Origin: Prionace glauca
Taxonomy: Eukaryota > Chordata > Chondrichthyes > Carcharhiniformes > Carcharhinidae
Length of the DNA: 64,000 nucleotides
Assembly (NCBI GenBank): GCA_037974335.1
Contig: CM075760.1
Coordinates: forward strand, 24,227,538 to 24,291,537
Direction: 5' to 3'
This document shows, in pieces, positions 55,865 through 64,000 of the stretch. The number at the start of each line of letters is the position of its first letter. The first letter of the stretch is position 1. Position numbers and translations under genes: made by a program. Under the pieces are notes generated by a model. It did no database searches. It was not told the DNA's origin and saw only the letters and a list, made by a program, of their open reading frames with translations.

Positions 55865-56030
55865 GTTTAATAAGAGACAAAAACTGCACCCAGTGTTCAA
55901 GATGCAGTCTCAGCAATGCCCTGTATAACTGAAGCATAATATCTTTACTTCAATGTTCAATTTCTCTCGTAATAAAGGATAGCATTCCATTTGTGAGAAT
56001 GTTGATTTATTTGAACTAAGATTTATGGGA
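55865..56030 (-). mobile_element. Old CR1-like LINE fragment
   Basis: Antisense of the LYSALVRPHLE-type region: TGCCCTGTATAACTGAAGCA, then AAAGGATAGCATTCCATTTG. Highly diverged. Confidence 0.55.
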
Positions 56031-56219
56031 TTCTCTTGTTTACAATAACTCCATAACTGTAAATCACACCAGGTTCCAGTGACTTAACCATATGGCTAGA
56101 AAGAATACTTGAAATGGTGAATTCAGTAAGTTTATTAACCATTAAAAATGTAACAAGTCAAAGATAAAAAAGGAAAGTATCGATTAACAGTAAAAGGAGA
56201 AAGCTTAGCTTTAACAATT

Positions 56220-56350
56220 GAACATACGAACTTATGAAATGTTATGGGGAGAAGGCAGGAACATGGGGATGAGGAGCACATCAGCCAGGATCGAATGACA
56301 GAACAGACTTGATGGGCCAAATGGCCTAATTCTGTTCCACGATCTTATGA
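56220..56350 (+). mobile_element. CR1-like LINE 3' tail
   Basis: TTGATGGGCCAAATGGCCTA followed by TTCTGTTCC and ATCTTATGA. Confidence 0.7.
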
Positions 56351-56442
56351 ACAGACTTCTCGCTATCCTTTTCAGACCAGGACATGACGGCTTCAAAAAC
56401 ATGGATAACTTGTAAAATCAACAGCTCCCAACACCTCCCCGT

Positions 56443-56735
56443 AGGGCACAGTGGTTTGCACTGCTGCCTCATAGTGCCAGGGACCTGAGTTTGACTCCCA
56501 GTTGGGTCACAGTCTGCAGATTTTACACATTCTCCCTGTGTTTGTGTGGGTTTCCTCTGGGTGCTCCGAGTTCCTCCTACATCCAAAAGTCATGCTGGTT
56601 AGATGCATTGGCCATGCTAAATTCTCCCTCAGTGTACCCAAACAGGCTCCTGAGTGTGGTGACTCGGGGATTTTCAGAGTAACTTCATTGCAATATTAAT
56701 GTAAGCCAACTTGTGACACTAATACATGAAGTTCC
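56443..56735 (+). mobile_element. HE1-like SINE with type-2 tail
   Basis: GGCACAGTGGTTTGCACTGC head and the tail GAGTAACTTCATTGCAATAT, TAAGCCAACTTGTGACACTA. Confidence 0.85.
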
Positions 56736-56992
56736 TGGGAAAATCCCCTAGTCGCCGCACTCTGGTATCTGTTCAGGTACACTGATGGAGAGTACAGCAT
56801 GGTCAGTGCACCTAACCAGCACATCTTTTGGACTGTGGGAGGAAATCAGAGCAGCCAGAAGAAGACCAGCAGTCACAGGAACAATGTGCAAAGTTCACAG
56901 ATTCACCCAAGCTGGGAATCAAACCCAGGTCCCTGACACTGTGAAGCAGCAATGCAAACCAATGTGCCACTGGGCCACCCTAACAAGTCTTA
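56736..56992 (-). mobile_element. HE1-like SINE, antisense, tail-to-tail with the previous one
   Basis: Read from 56992: GGTGGCCCAGTGGCACATTG head, GGTTTGATTCCC B box, body, and CTAGGGGATTTTCCCAGGAA end. The tail is partly missing. Confidence 0.8.
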
Positions 56993-57205
56993 TGTTTTTT
57001 CTATTCTGTTGCTGTCAGAAGGCAATATCTTATAATTCCCACAGCATTTTAACCATTCTTACTCTGTTTATAATTCTAAAAGTTAAAAACTTTTGTGTTC
57101 GAATTTACATTCTAACCTTTCTAACAACTGTATTAATGAATCATTTATTCTTTAATTGTCTTACAATTTAAGCTGTCTATTTCACTAATCTGGCTGCTTT
57201 ACAAT

Positions 57206-58445
57206 TGTGGGGACTTCAGTCCACAAATAAGGTAGTCGAATGCATTGTTAAAAGCAGCAGATCTTTATATAAATAAATAACAAAGTTTTAAAAAACAGCA
57301 GTAAACAAAAGAAAACAGGAGCACTGGAACCAGCCTGAACTTGCAGATGACACCCTTCCCAAAGCCTACACATGCTCAGAATGGAGAGGGGTTGAGAAGA
57401 ACACTCTATAACACTTCTCCCCTTAAATTTCAATCCCCCATCAGGACAGAAATACAACAAAGTAATGTCTTTAACACACAGAAGTCTGTCAGGAGCTTTG
57501 TGATTCATTGTGACCTGTACAATATCACTGGTAAATCTTGTAATGGTGTTTCTGGAATGGGAGGTGAAGGGGTAATTTGAGAATCTGTACATGAATGTTC
57601 CTCTTCCACTCCCACAGCAGAGTCAACTGGCAAAGCTGGAACCATTTCCTGGTGAACATCCACAACAGCATGACCCTCTGCCGTGTTCTCAGTAATGATT
57701 GCTGACTCTGAAACTGTTCCTGACTCGGGGTCACACCACAAGTGAATATGGTCTTGGTGTCTGTGAATAACTCGTCCGTTTTACTGTTTCACCATCCAAG
57801 ATACTGGACCACTTTGGTTTAAAATTATTCCCGGTAACCACCTTTGGTTACTCCTAAAGTTTCTGATGTAAACCCGATCGCCCGGTTTGAACTGCCTCTC
57901 TTTGGTGCGGTAGTCGTGACTCCCCTTCTACTTCTCTTGTCTCCTACTCACTTTTGCTCTGAGATCTGGATGAAGCTGATCCAGATGAGAATTCAGCCCT
58001 CTACCTAAAAATAATAGGAGAGAGTTCGGTTGTGGATTGTGGTGTGATACGAAGCAAACAAAAATCTTGAGAGCTTGTTCTTAAAGTATCGCTTTCCATT
58101 CTTCTCAATCCCTCCTTCAGAGTGTGAACAGCACTTTCTGCTGGACCATTTGTAGCCAGATGAAACGGTGCAGCACACACATGGCGTATACCATTCCTTT
58201 ACATGAATTCCTGAAACATCTCACTTGTAAACAGAGTGTCGTTATCTGAAACAAGCGGATCTGCTAACCCAGGGCTTGTGAAAATTTGACAGAGCTTCTC
58301 TATTGTCACAGGAGATGTAATATTACTCATGATCTGTGCTTCCAACCATTTTGAATGCACATTTACAACGACCAAACACATGATTCGTGAAAGGCACCCC
58401 CCAAAGCCCACCTATAGTCTGGACCACGGCCTATCAGGCCACTCC
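57206..58445 (-). mobile_element. Fossil Ty3/Gypsy-like retrotransposon, 3' part with LTR
   Basis: The minus strand carries an integrase core region (HSKWLEAQ and LVSDNDTLFTSE, 58199-58400), then the C-terminal integrase region, a purine-rich tract (57414-57430) and an LTR of 208 bp (57206-57413) that starts TGTTATAGAG and ends CCCCACA. The rest (gag, protease, RT, 5' LTR) is not in the window. The element is broken in many places and old. Confidence 0.75.
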
Positions 58446-58473
58446 CAAGGATGAAGTGGTAATGTACCCAGTG

Positions 58474-58760
58474 TGTTGGAGGGGAATGAACGCAGAAGAA
58501 CCATTCAATGCTCAAGCATGATTCAATCGATAAACAGTTTATTGAGTTACGCCAGCGGGGAGAAGCTACAGGGACTGACCATGTGCAACTCCACCCAACA
58601 AAGAAAATCATCAATTCTTATGTAGTTACTGAGCCCATCCCAGCTGGACACAATCCAATCAGAATGGTTATAGATTACATTAATTATATATCCAATGAAA
58701 TTAGTATCTGGGCATTATGGGGTTTTGTGATCATCTCATGAACAGATAGGTGCTCCCATC
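58474..58760 (-). mobile_element. Possible LTR end of another retroelement
   Basis: The minus strand has CAATAAACTG followed about 70 bp later by CCCCTCCAACA, the layout of an LTR R-U5 end. The other boundary is not identified. Tentative fossil. Confidence 0.3.
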
Positions 58761-59877
58761 ATGAAGTTTTCCAGACCCTCTTATCTACTATCCTTGGGCT
58801 TTGTACACAGACTCCCTTGGTTTGAAAAGGGGTGGATTAAAAGTTCTCAAATGGACATCAGCACCCTTCCATTGTTTTAATCTAATGACCACACAGTCTG
58901 GGAATCATTTCTATTTAATAATCTCACATTTTAAACTTTTTCTTTCAGTATCCAATCCGAGAATTTTCCTTTCCATTGTGTCAATTGCATCAGGAATAAA
59001 TCTTTGGATCTGACAGGAAATTTAACCCAAGGTCAATCCAACACAGGATTGGTCAGAATCATTTCACATCTCCCAAATTTTAAATAACCAAGACAAATTA
59101 AAACCATCATTCTCATGTATGAATTGTATCTGGATTAAAATTCCTGCAGGTTTAGTAAAATACCCTGGAATCATGTCTCTGGTCAGTAAATATAACGTGA
59201 AAAAAAAGTTTTATTAATTACACTTTTAAAAAAAACTTTGATTTAAATCACAGACAGAAAACCTCAAAGCTTGAAGCAATTCACAAATATCACACGTACA
59301 CAAGCAGAGAAACTTAGCATGTTCTTTACAACAACAATAACCAGAAACATTAAGGATTTTTGTGGTTCCGTTTTTAAACTTCCAGAAATGCCTTTAATTA
59401 AAGACACAAGGTGAGGTTAATTCCCCAGAAAGATGAATCTTAACAAATGTAGTCCAAAACAATGATAAAACACATCTACAAACATCCACACAAAACAAAC
59501 AAAACACACAGGTTCTCACAGCTTGCAAATGTCAAACAATGAATCCTCAGCATTCTCTCCTGCAGCTATAGCTTCTTAAAGTGACAGAGCACTACAAGCT
59601 CAAAAATCCTTGTGTACGATAAGATACAAGATCCTTCATTATAACAACCTTTTTTAAGCCAACTTCCTGGGCCTGATTTTATAGGCAATATCTAGTCTTT
59701 ATTGCTTTAAAATCCCAAACACATTACCACTTGCAAAATCTTTGTTGTTTATCTGGGGTTGAGGTGACGACATGATAAAATTTTCACAGTTATTCCAAAT
59801 TCCTCCAGGCTTAAAACTTCCACATTTAACTTGTTCCTATATAAATCCTCAATTATAAAATAAGTGCATAAAATCTC
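58761..59877. other. AT-rich non-coding, nothing recognised
   Basis: No feature supported in either strand. Confidence 0.5.
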
Positions 59878-59977
59878 AGCAGTCGAGAAAACTCGAAATG
59901 TTGGCTCTAATCTCTCCACAGATGCGTCAGACTTGCTGAGATTTTCCACTATTTTCTGTTTTTGTTTCAGATTCCAT
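59878..59977 (+). repeat. Common elasmobranch repeat fragment
   Basis: CTCCACAGATGCGTCAGACT, TTGCTGAGATTTTCCACTAT, TTTTGTTTCAGATTCCA. Confidence 0.55.
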
Positions 59978-60810
59978 TAATGTTGGAAAGTGTGAGGTGG
60001 TCCACTTTGGTAGGAGGAATGGTAGGAAGGACTATTACTTACGGGGCGAAAAACTGCAGCAGGCGACGGTGCAGAGGGACCTCGGGGTCCTTGTGCATGA
60101 GTCGCAAAAACCCAGCTTGCAGGTGCAGCAGGTGGTCAGGAAGGCAAATGGGATGCTGGCCTTCATAGCGAAGGGGATTGAATATAAAAGTAGGGAGGTC
60201 TTGCTGCAGCTGTATAGGGCATTGGTGAGGCCGCAGCTGGAGTACTGTGTGCAGTTTTGGGCGCCGCACCTGCGCAAGGATGTTTTGGCCCTGGAGGGAG
60301 TGCAGAGGAGGTTTACTCGGCTGATACCGGAGTTGAGGGGATTGAGCTATGAGGAGAGGCTGAATAAACTAGGCTTGTACTCGTTAGAGTTTAGAAGAAT
60401 AAGGGGAGATCTCATTGAGACGTATAAGATGATGAATGGGATGGATAGGATAGAGGTGGAGAGACTGTTCCCGCTCAAAAAAGACAGTAGGACTAGGGGG
60501 CACAGCCTCAAGATAAAGGGGGGGGCGGTTTAGAACAGAGTTGAGGAGGAACTTCTTCACTCAAAGGGTGGTGAATCTCTGGAATTCTCTGCCCGTTGAA
60601 GTGGTGGAGGCTGCCTCGCTAAATATTTTTAAGAAACGGGTTGATGGGTTTTTGATAAGAGAAGGGATTAAGGGTTATGGGGAGAGGGCGAGAAGGTGGA
60701 GCTGAGTCACGACAGATCAGCCATGATCTTATTGAATGGCGGGGCAGGCTCGAAGGGCCAGATGGCCTACTCCTGCTCCTATTTCTTATGTTCTTATGTT
60801 CTTATGTTCC
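59978..60810 (+). mobile_element. CR1-like LINE B, longest copy
   Basis: Open from about 59997 to 60533 ([57 protein letters not shown]), with a one-base gain in a G run near 60520; 3' UTR and (TTATGTTC) repeats at the end. 5'-truncated after the RT active site. Confidence 0.95.
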
Positions 60811-60954
60811 AGCCTCTTTTTGTGTTTGTTTACCTGAGATATCTCAATTCCTTCATTGTCCAGGACAATATATTCTCAATATCTTTAAAACATAAATTCA
60901 ACATTTGATTTCAGGCATTAACATATTCTGTTAGTTTGTTCTTTATTGTCAATG

Positions 60955-61220
60955 TTAGGCTGGAGTTGTTCCCCTTGGAGCAAAGGAGGTTGAGGGGAGA
61001 TTTGATAGAGGTGGACAGGATTCTGACAGGTTTAGATAAGATGGACAAAGAAAAGTTGTTTCCATTTGCTGATGGGACAAGGATGAGGGGGACACAGATT
61101 TAAGGTTTTGGATCAGACATGTAAAGGGGGATGTGACGAAGAATATTTTGATACAGTGAATGGTATTGACCTGGAACTCACTGCCTATGAGAGTAGAAGA
61201 AGTGGAAGAAATTCAAATTC
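60955..61220 (+). mobile_element. CR1-like LINE fragment, old
   Basis: GCTGGAGTTGTTCCCCTTGG, AGGTTGAGGGGAGATTTGAT and AGGATGAGGGGGACACAGAT are the C-terminal ORF2 region of a diverged CR1-like element. Confidence 0.75.
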
Positions 61221-61554
61221 CTGAGCCTGGGGGAAAGGCTTGGTCTCAATCCCAGAGTCCTGCTTGTGTTTTTAGACAGGGCGCTGGGATTTGTGGGTGT
61301 GGAAGGAGAGGATTGTTCTGGTTAACTGGGGAGAGGGAGATTTGTTCTTTTTAGCTGAGATATAATGCAGCCTCTGTGACTAGGCCTCACTTCAAGGACT
61401 AATTCTCAGGAGCCCTTTTGCATTCCCCAACAGGGTTTAAGTGGCTGGATTCAATGGTTCAATAAAATGTGCAGCAACCACTTCAGGATGGGAGTGTGGA
61501 TTTTCGTGCTCTCCCTCTCTCATTTCTCTTTTGATTGTGAGGTTTTATTTTGTA
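61221..61554. other. Non-coding, nothing recognised
   Basis: No feature supported. Confidence 0.45.
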
Positions 61555-61785
61555 CGGTTGAAAGGGATTTTGGAGGGGAATTGAAGAGGGTTTGGGCAGT
61601 GAGGAGGGTTTGGGCAGTGAAGGGGGGTCTGGGGCTGAGAGGGATTTGGAGGGGAATTGTGGAGGGATTGGGGAGTGGAGGGGGTATGGAGCTGAGAGGG
61701 ATTTTGGAGGGGAATTGAAGAGGGTTTGGGCAATGAGGAGTGTTTGGGCAGTGATAGGGGTACAGGGCTTAGGGGGATTTGACAA
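61555..61785. repeat. G-rich minisatellite, unit about 130 bp
   Basis: GGGATTTTGGAGGGGAATTG and GAAGAGGGTTTGGGCA recur at about 61566 and 61698, with shorter internal GGGTTTGGGCAGTGA repeats. Could form G-quadruplexes on the plus strand. Confidence 0.9.
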
Positions 61786-61879
61786 AAATTTATCTGTCTC
61801 AAGATTTAAAGGTAGCAACTAATTTAGCATCAATTGCCTTCTGTAGGACAGAGTTCCAAAACTCTACCATCCTGAGTAG

Positions 61880-62150
61880 AGGTGCTTCTTAACCAGGATT
61901 TGTGAATCTCAGGGCTTTTCCAGTCATAGTAAGACCTGAAATTTTCTCTCTGACAGAATGAACAAACCTGTAACATTCCACATTCAGATTCTGCTGACAT
62001 TCAGGTCCTGCTGTGTTGAGTGACTCAGTCAGATCACGATGTGATGTTTGATTTGTGTTTCCCGTCTGTCAATTCTCCACTTCCAGCACTCTGTAAATTT
62101 ACGGAAACCATCACTGTCAGTCCAGGATAGAAATTCACAACATTCTCTCC
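61880..62150 (-). pseudogene. Orphan zinc-finger leader, finger array missing
   Basis: The minus strand matches the leader of D (about 40600-40870): TATCCTGGACTGACAGTGAT, TTTACAG acceptor-like, GATCTGACTGAGTCACTCAA, CTATGACTGGAAAAGC. No fingers follow; a G-rich minisatellite and LINE debris occupy the place where they would be. Relic of a lost minus-strand gene. Confidence 0.75.
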
Positions 62151-62424
62151 TCCATAATCACCAACTGTGATTTAATGAGTTCCTGGATGTTTTATCACAT
62201 CTTTTGTATTGCCCCCATCCTCAACCATTAATCAGTCAACACACCAGTCCCATACTGCTTTCCTAGGCCAACTGAAAAGCAAAAAAGACTCATCACTTTA
62301 CCGGATAATGACTGACGGTCAACCAAACAACCTTCATCTGTTGTCAATATTTTAATAGCCAGTGAAAAGAAATATTCAAAGAACAATTACAAAAAAAGTA
62401 TATATTTTAATGTCCAGACAATTT

Positions 62425-62605
62425 TCCAGAAATTCAGGTTTGAATCCCACAGTCGAAAGATGTGTAGGTTAGGTGGATTACCCATGCGAAATGCACATGG
62501 TTACAGGGATAGGGCTGGGAAGTGGGTCAAGGAAGCTGCTTTGTTGGAGAGTCAGTGCATACTTGATGGAGAAAATTCTGCACTGTAGGCATTCTATGAT
62601 CCTAT
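62425..62605 (+). mobile_element. HE1-like SINE, 5'-truncated
   Basis: CAGTCGAAAGATGTGTAGGT body and CACTGTAGGCATTCTATGAT tail. Confidence 0.75.
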
Positions 62606-62689
62606 CTCCATGGCAATGTCACATACATTGGTGGGGTTCCAAACAGAATTATGAATGAACTATCTTTGAACTTACAATGTGCCTTCATT

Positions 62690-62899
62690 CTTGTGATCCT
62701 TGTGAAATCTGAAGACAAGAAATGTGCTTTTCCAGGCTCAAAGATCATCAGCCCACTGTAGTCAAAACCGGGAGTCCGGCCAGTCCAGCATCAAGAAACC
62801 TTCTGACTCTCCCCATTGACCAACTGGGAGAATGAACAAAATGCAGTCCTGGACATAAGTGAGAGCAGAAACAATAATAACAGAATCCAAACCCTGGAG
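62690..62899 (-). other. 3' flank of gene H
   Basis: CCGGCCAGTCCAGCATCAAG and CAGCCCACTGTAGTC match the 3' flanks of A, F and G. Confidence 0.6.
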
Positions 62900-62981
62900 T
62901 CACTTGTGAACTCGCTGGTGTCTCAGCAGATGGAATGAGTGAACAATTCCATTCCCACGTTGAGAGCAGATGAACGACGCC
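62900..62981 (-). pseudogene. Relic finger 12 of gene H
   Basis: In another frame after the stop at 62982: [20 protein letters not shown] then RVHK and a stop, the same ending as the paralogues. The second Cys is Arg. Confidence 0.8.
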
Positions 62982-63911
62982 CTACTCTGTATGAACTTGC
63001 CAGTGTTTCCGCAGGGAGGATGAATCACTGAATCTCTTCCCACACTGAGAGCAGGTGAACGGTTTCTCTCCAGTGTGGATTCGCTGGTGTGTCTGCAGGT
63101 TGAAAAGCCGGGAGAAGGCCTTCCCACAGTGAGAGCAGCTGAACCGTCTCTCCCCAGTGTGGATTCGCTGGTGTATCTGCAAGTTAGATAACTGAGCGAA
63201 TCCCTTCCCACATTGAAAGCAGGTGAATGGTCTCTCCCCAGTGTGAACGCGCTGGTGTATCTGCAGAGCGGATGAATCACTGAATCCCTTCCCACACTGA
63301 GAGCAGGTGAATGGCCTCTCCCCAGTGTGAACCCGCTGATGTCTCAGTAGGTGGGCTGACATGGTGAATCCCTTCCCACACACGGGGCAAGTGAATGGCC
63401 TCTCCCCAGTGTGAACTCTCTGGTGTGTCAGCAGGTGGGATGAGAGAGGGAATCCCTTCCCACACTCGGAGCAGATAAATGGCTTCTGCCCAGTATGAAC
63501 TTGCTGGTGTCTCTGCAGAGTTGATGGATCAGTGAATGCCTTCCCACACTGAGAGCAGGTGAACGGTTTCTCCCCGCTGTGAACTCGTCGGTGTCTCCAC
63601 AGGTGGGATGAATCACGGAATTTCTTCCCACACTGAGAGCAGGTGAACGGTTTCTCCCCGGTGTGAACTCGCTGGTGTCTCCGCAGGGAGGATGAATCAC
63701 TAAATCCCTTTCCACACTGAGAGCAGGTGAATGGTCTCTCTCCAGTGTGAACTCGCTTGTGGGACTGTAGGAAGGATAGCCGAGTGAATCCCTTCCCACA
63801 CTCAGCGCAGGTGAATGGCTTCTCCCCAGTGTGAATGCGCTGACGGATTTCCAGTTGTGATGAAAACCTGAATTCCTTCCCACAGTCCCCACATTTCCAT
63901 AGTTTCTCCAT
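62982..63911 (-). CDS. C2H2 zinc-finger protein, gene H, 11 finger units
   Basis: 309 residues from [14 protein letters not shown]. Eleven units at 28-residue spacing with TGERPF/TGEKPF linkers. Unit 1 has Arg in place of the first zinc-binding His (residue 23), so it is probably non-functional; ten look complete. The protein ends TE after finger 11 because of a shift into a stop, leaving a relic finger downstream. The upstream leader begins in the window (63912-64000) and the promoter and any divergent partner lie beyond 64000. Nuclear, probably DNA-binding; target unknown. Confidence 0.92.
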   Translation of the reverse strand: MEKLWKCGDCGKEFRFSSQLEIRQRIHTGEKPFTCAECGKGFTRLSFLQSHKRVHTGERPFTCSQCGKGFSDSSSLRRHQRVHTGEKPFTCSQCGKKFRDSSHLWRHRRVHSGEKPFTCSQCGKAFTDPSTLQRHQQVHTGQKPFICSECGKGFPLSSHLLTHQRVHTGERPFTCPVCGKGFTMSAHLLRHQRVHTGERPFTCSQCGKGFSDSSALQIHQRVHTGERPFTCFQCGKGFAQLSNLQIHQRIHTGERRFSCSHCGKAFSRLFNLQTHQRIHTGEKPFTCSQCGKRFSDSSSLRKHWQVHTE

Positions 63912-64000
63912 GGTGCTGGTGTCCTTGCGTCTCTCCAGGTTGGATGATCAGTTGAAGTCTCATCCACACACAGAACACATGTACAGTTGCTCTTTTTTGT
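63912..64000 (-). other. Gene H leader, cut by window edge
   Basis: Contains the end of the finger remnant (TGTGTGTGGATGAGACTTCA on minus), as in D. Confidence 0.7.

Noticed and set aside
63428-63967. Long second-frame ORFs in zinc-finger arrays (for example 179 codons here, 131 at 49657-50052, 135 at 32366-32773)
   Set aside because: A repeat of 84 bases keeps the shifted frame open in every unit. The shifted products are repetitive ([10 protein letters not shown]) with no independent start or conservation beyond that forced by the fingers.

Overview
The window looks like nuclear DNA of a cartilaginous fish, most likely a shark. It carries many copies of a tRNA-derived SINE resembling the elasmobranch HE1 family, several CR1-like LINE lineages, Penelope-like and L2-like fragments, scattered tRNA genes, a GPR139-like receptor of the kind expanded in sharks, and a cluster of C2H2 zinc-finger genes whose proteins begin [12 protein letters not shown]. 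Codon use, introns and AT-rich non-coding DNA are vertebrate-like. The species call is inference; no species-specific marker was used.

1-13 kb is repeat-rich and holds tRNA genes. A CR1-like LINE, a Penelope-like tail and a further non-coding unit occur twice in the same order (1-2765 and about 6257-9660), so this is a tandem segmental duplication with a period near 6.27 kb. Part of the non-coding unit is also present inverted at 2884-3455. tRNA-Leu(AAG), a tRNA-Phe copy with the unexpected anticodon AAA, a decayed tRNA-Glu and a relic tRNA-Lys flank follow; an apparently good tRNA-Lys(CTT) lies at 26.5 kb.

13.8-20.4 kb is one two-exon GPR139-like receptor gene with a consensus TATA box. Its 5.4-kb intron contains a CR1-like LINE that was itself split by another CR1-like LINE retaining a reading frame of about 630 codons. 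20.4-29 kb is repeat debris: a GA-rich tract, an old LINE interrupted by a probable solo LTR and by a younger LINE, a second LTR-like block and a minisatellite.

29-64 kb is a zinc-finger cluster: genes A(-), B(+), pseudogene C(+), D(-), E(+), F(-), G(+) and H(-). A/B, D/E and F/G are head-to-head pairs, each sharing a GC-rich, CCAAT-bearing bidirectional promoter at about 30.9, 41.8 and 52.3 kb, so the repeating cassette is about 10.7 kb. Each gene appears to have a short non-coding first exon, an intron of 0.2-2.1 kb, and one exon that holds a conserved leader, all fingers and the 3' UTR. The leader contains remnants of older fingers that are no longer translated. A, B, F, G and H form one subfamily by leader and 3' flank; C, D and E form another. 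An orphan leader at about 62 kb marks a further lost gene. The proteins have 7-11 fingers and no KRAB, SCAN or BTB domain is visible; DNA binding is the family role, but targets are unknown.

The most unusual features are the serial head-to-head promoter cassettes, the tRNA-Phe(AAA), and Penelope-like tails arranged as near-perfect inverted dimers, one bounded by a 16-bp target-site duplication inside intron 1 of gene G.
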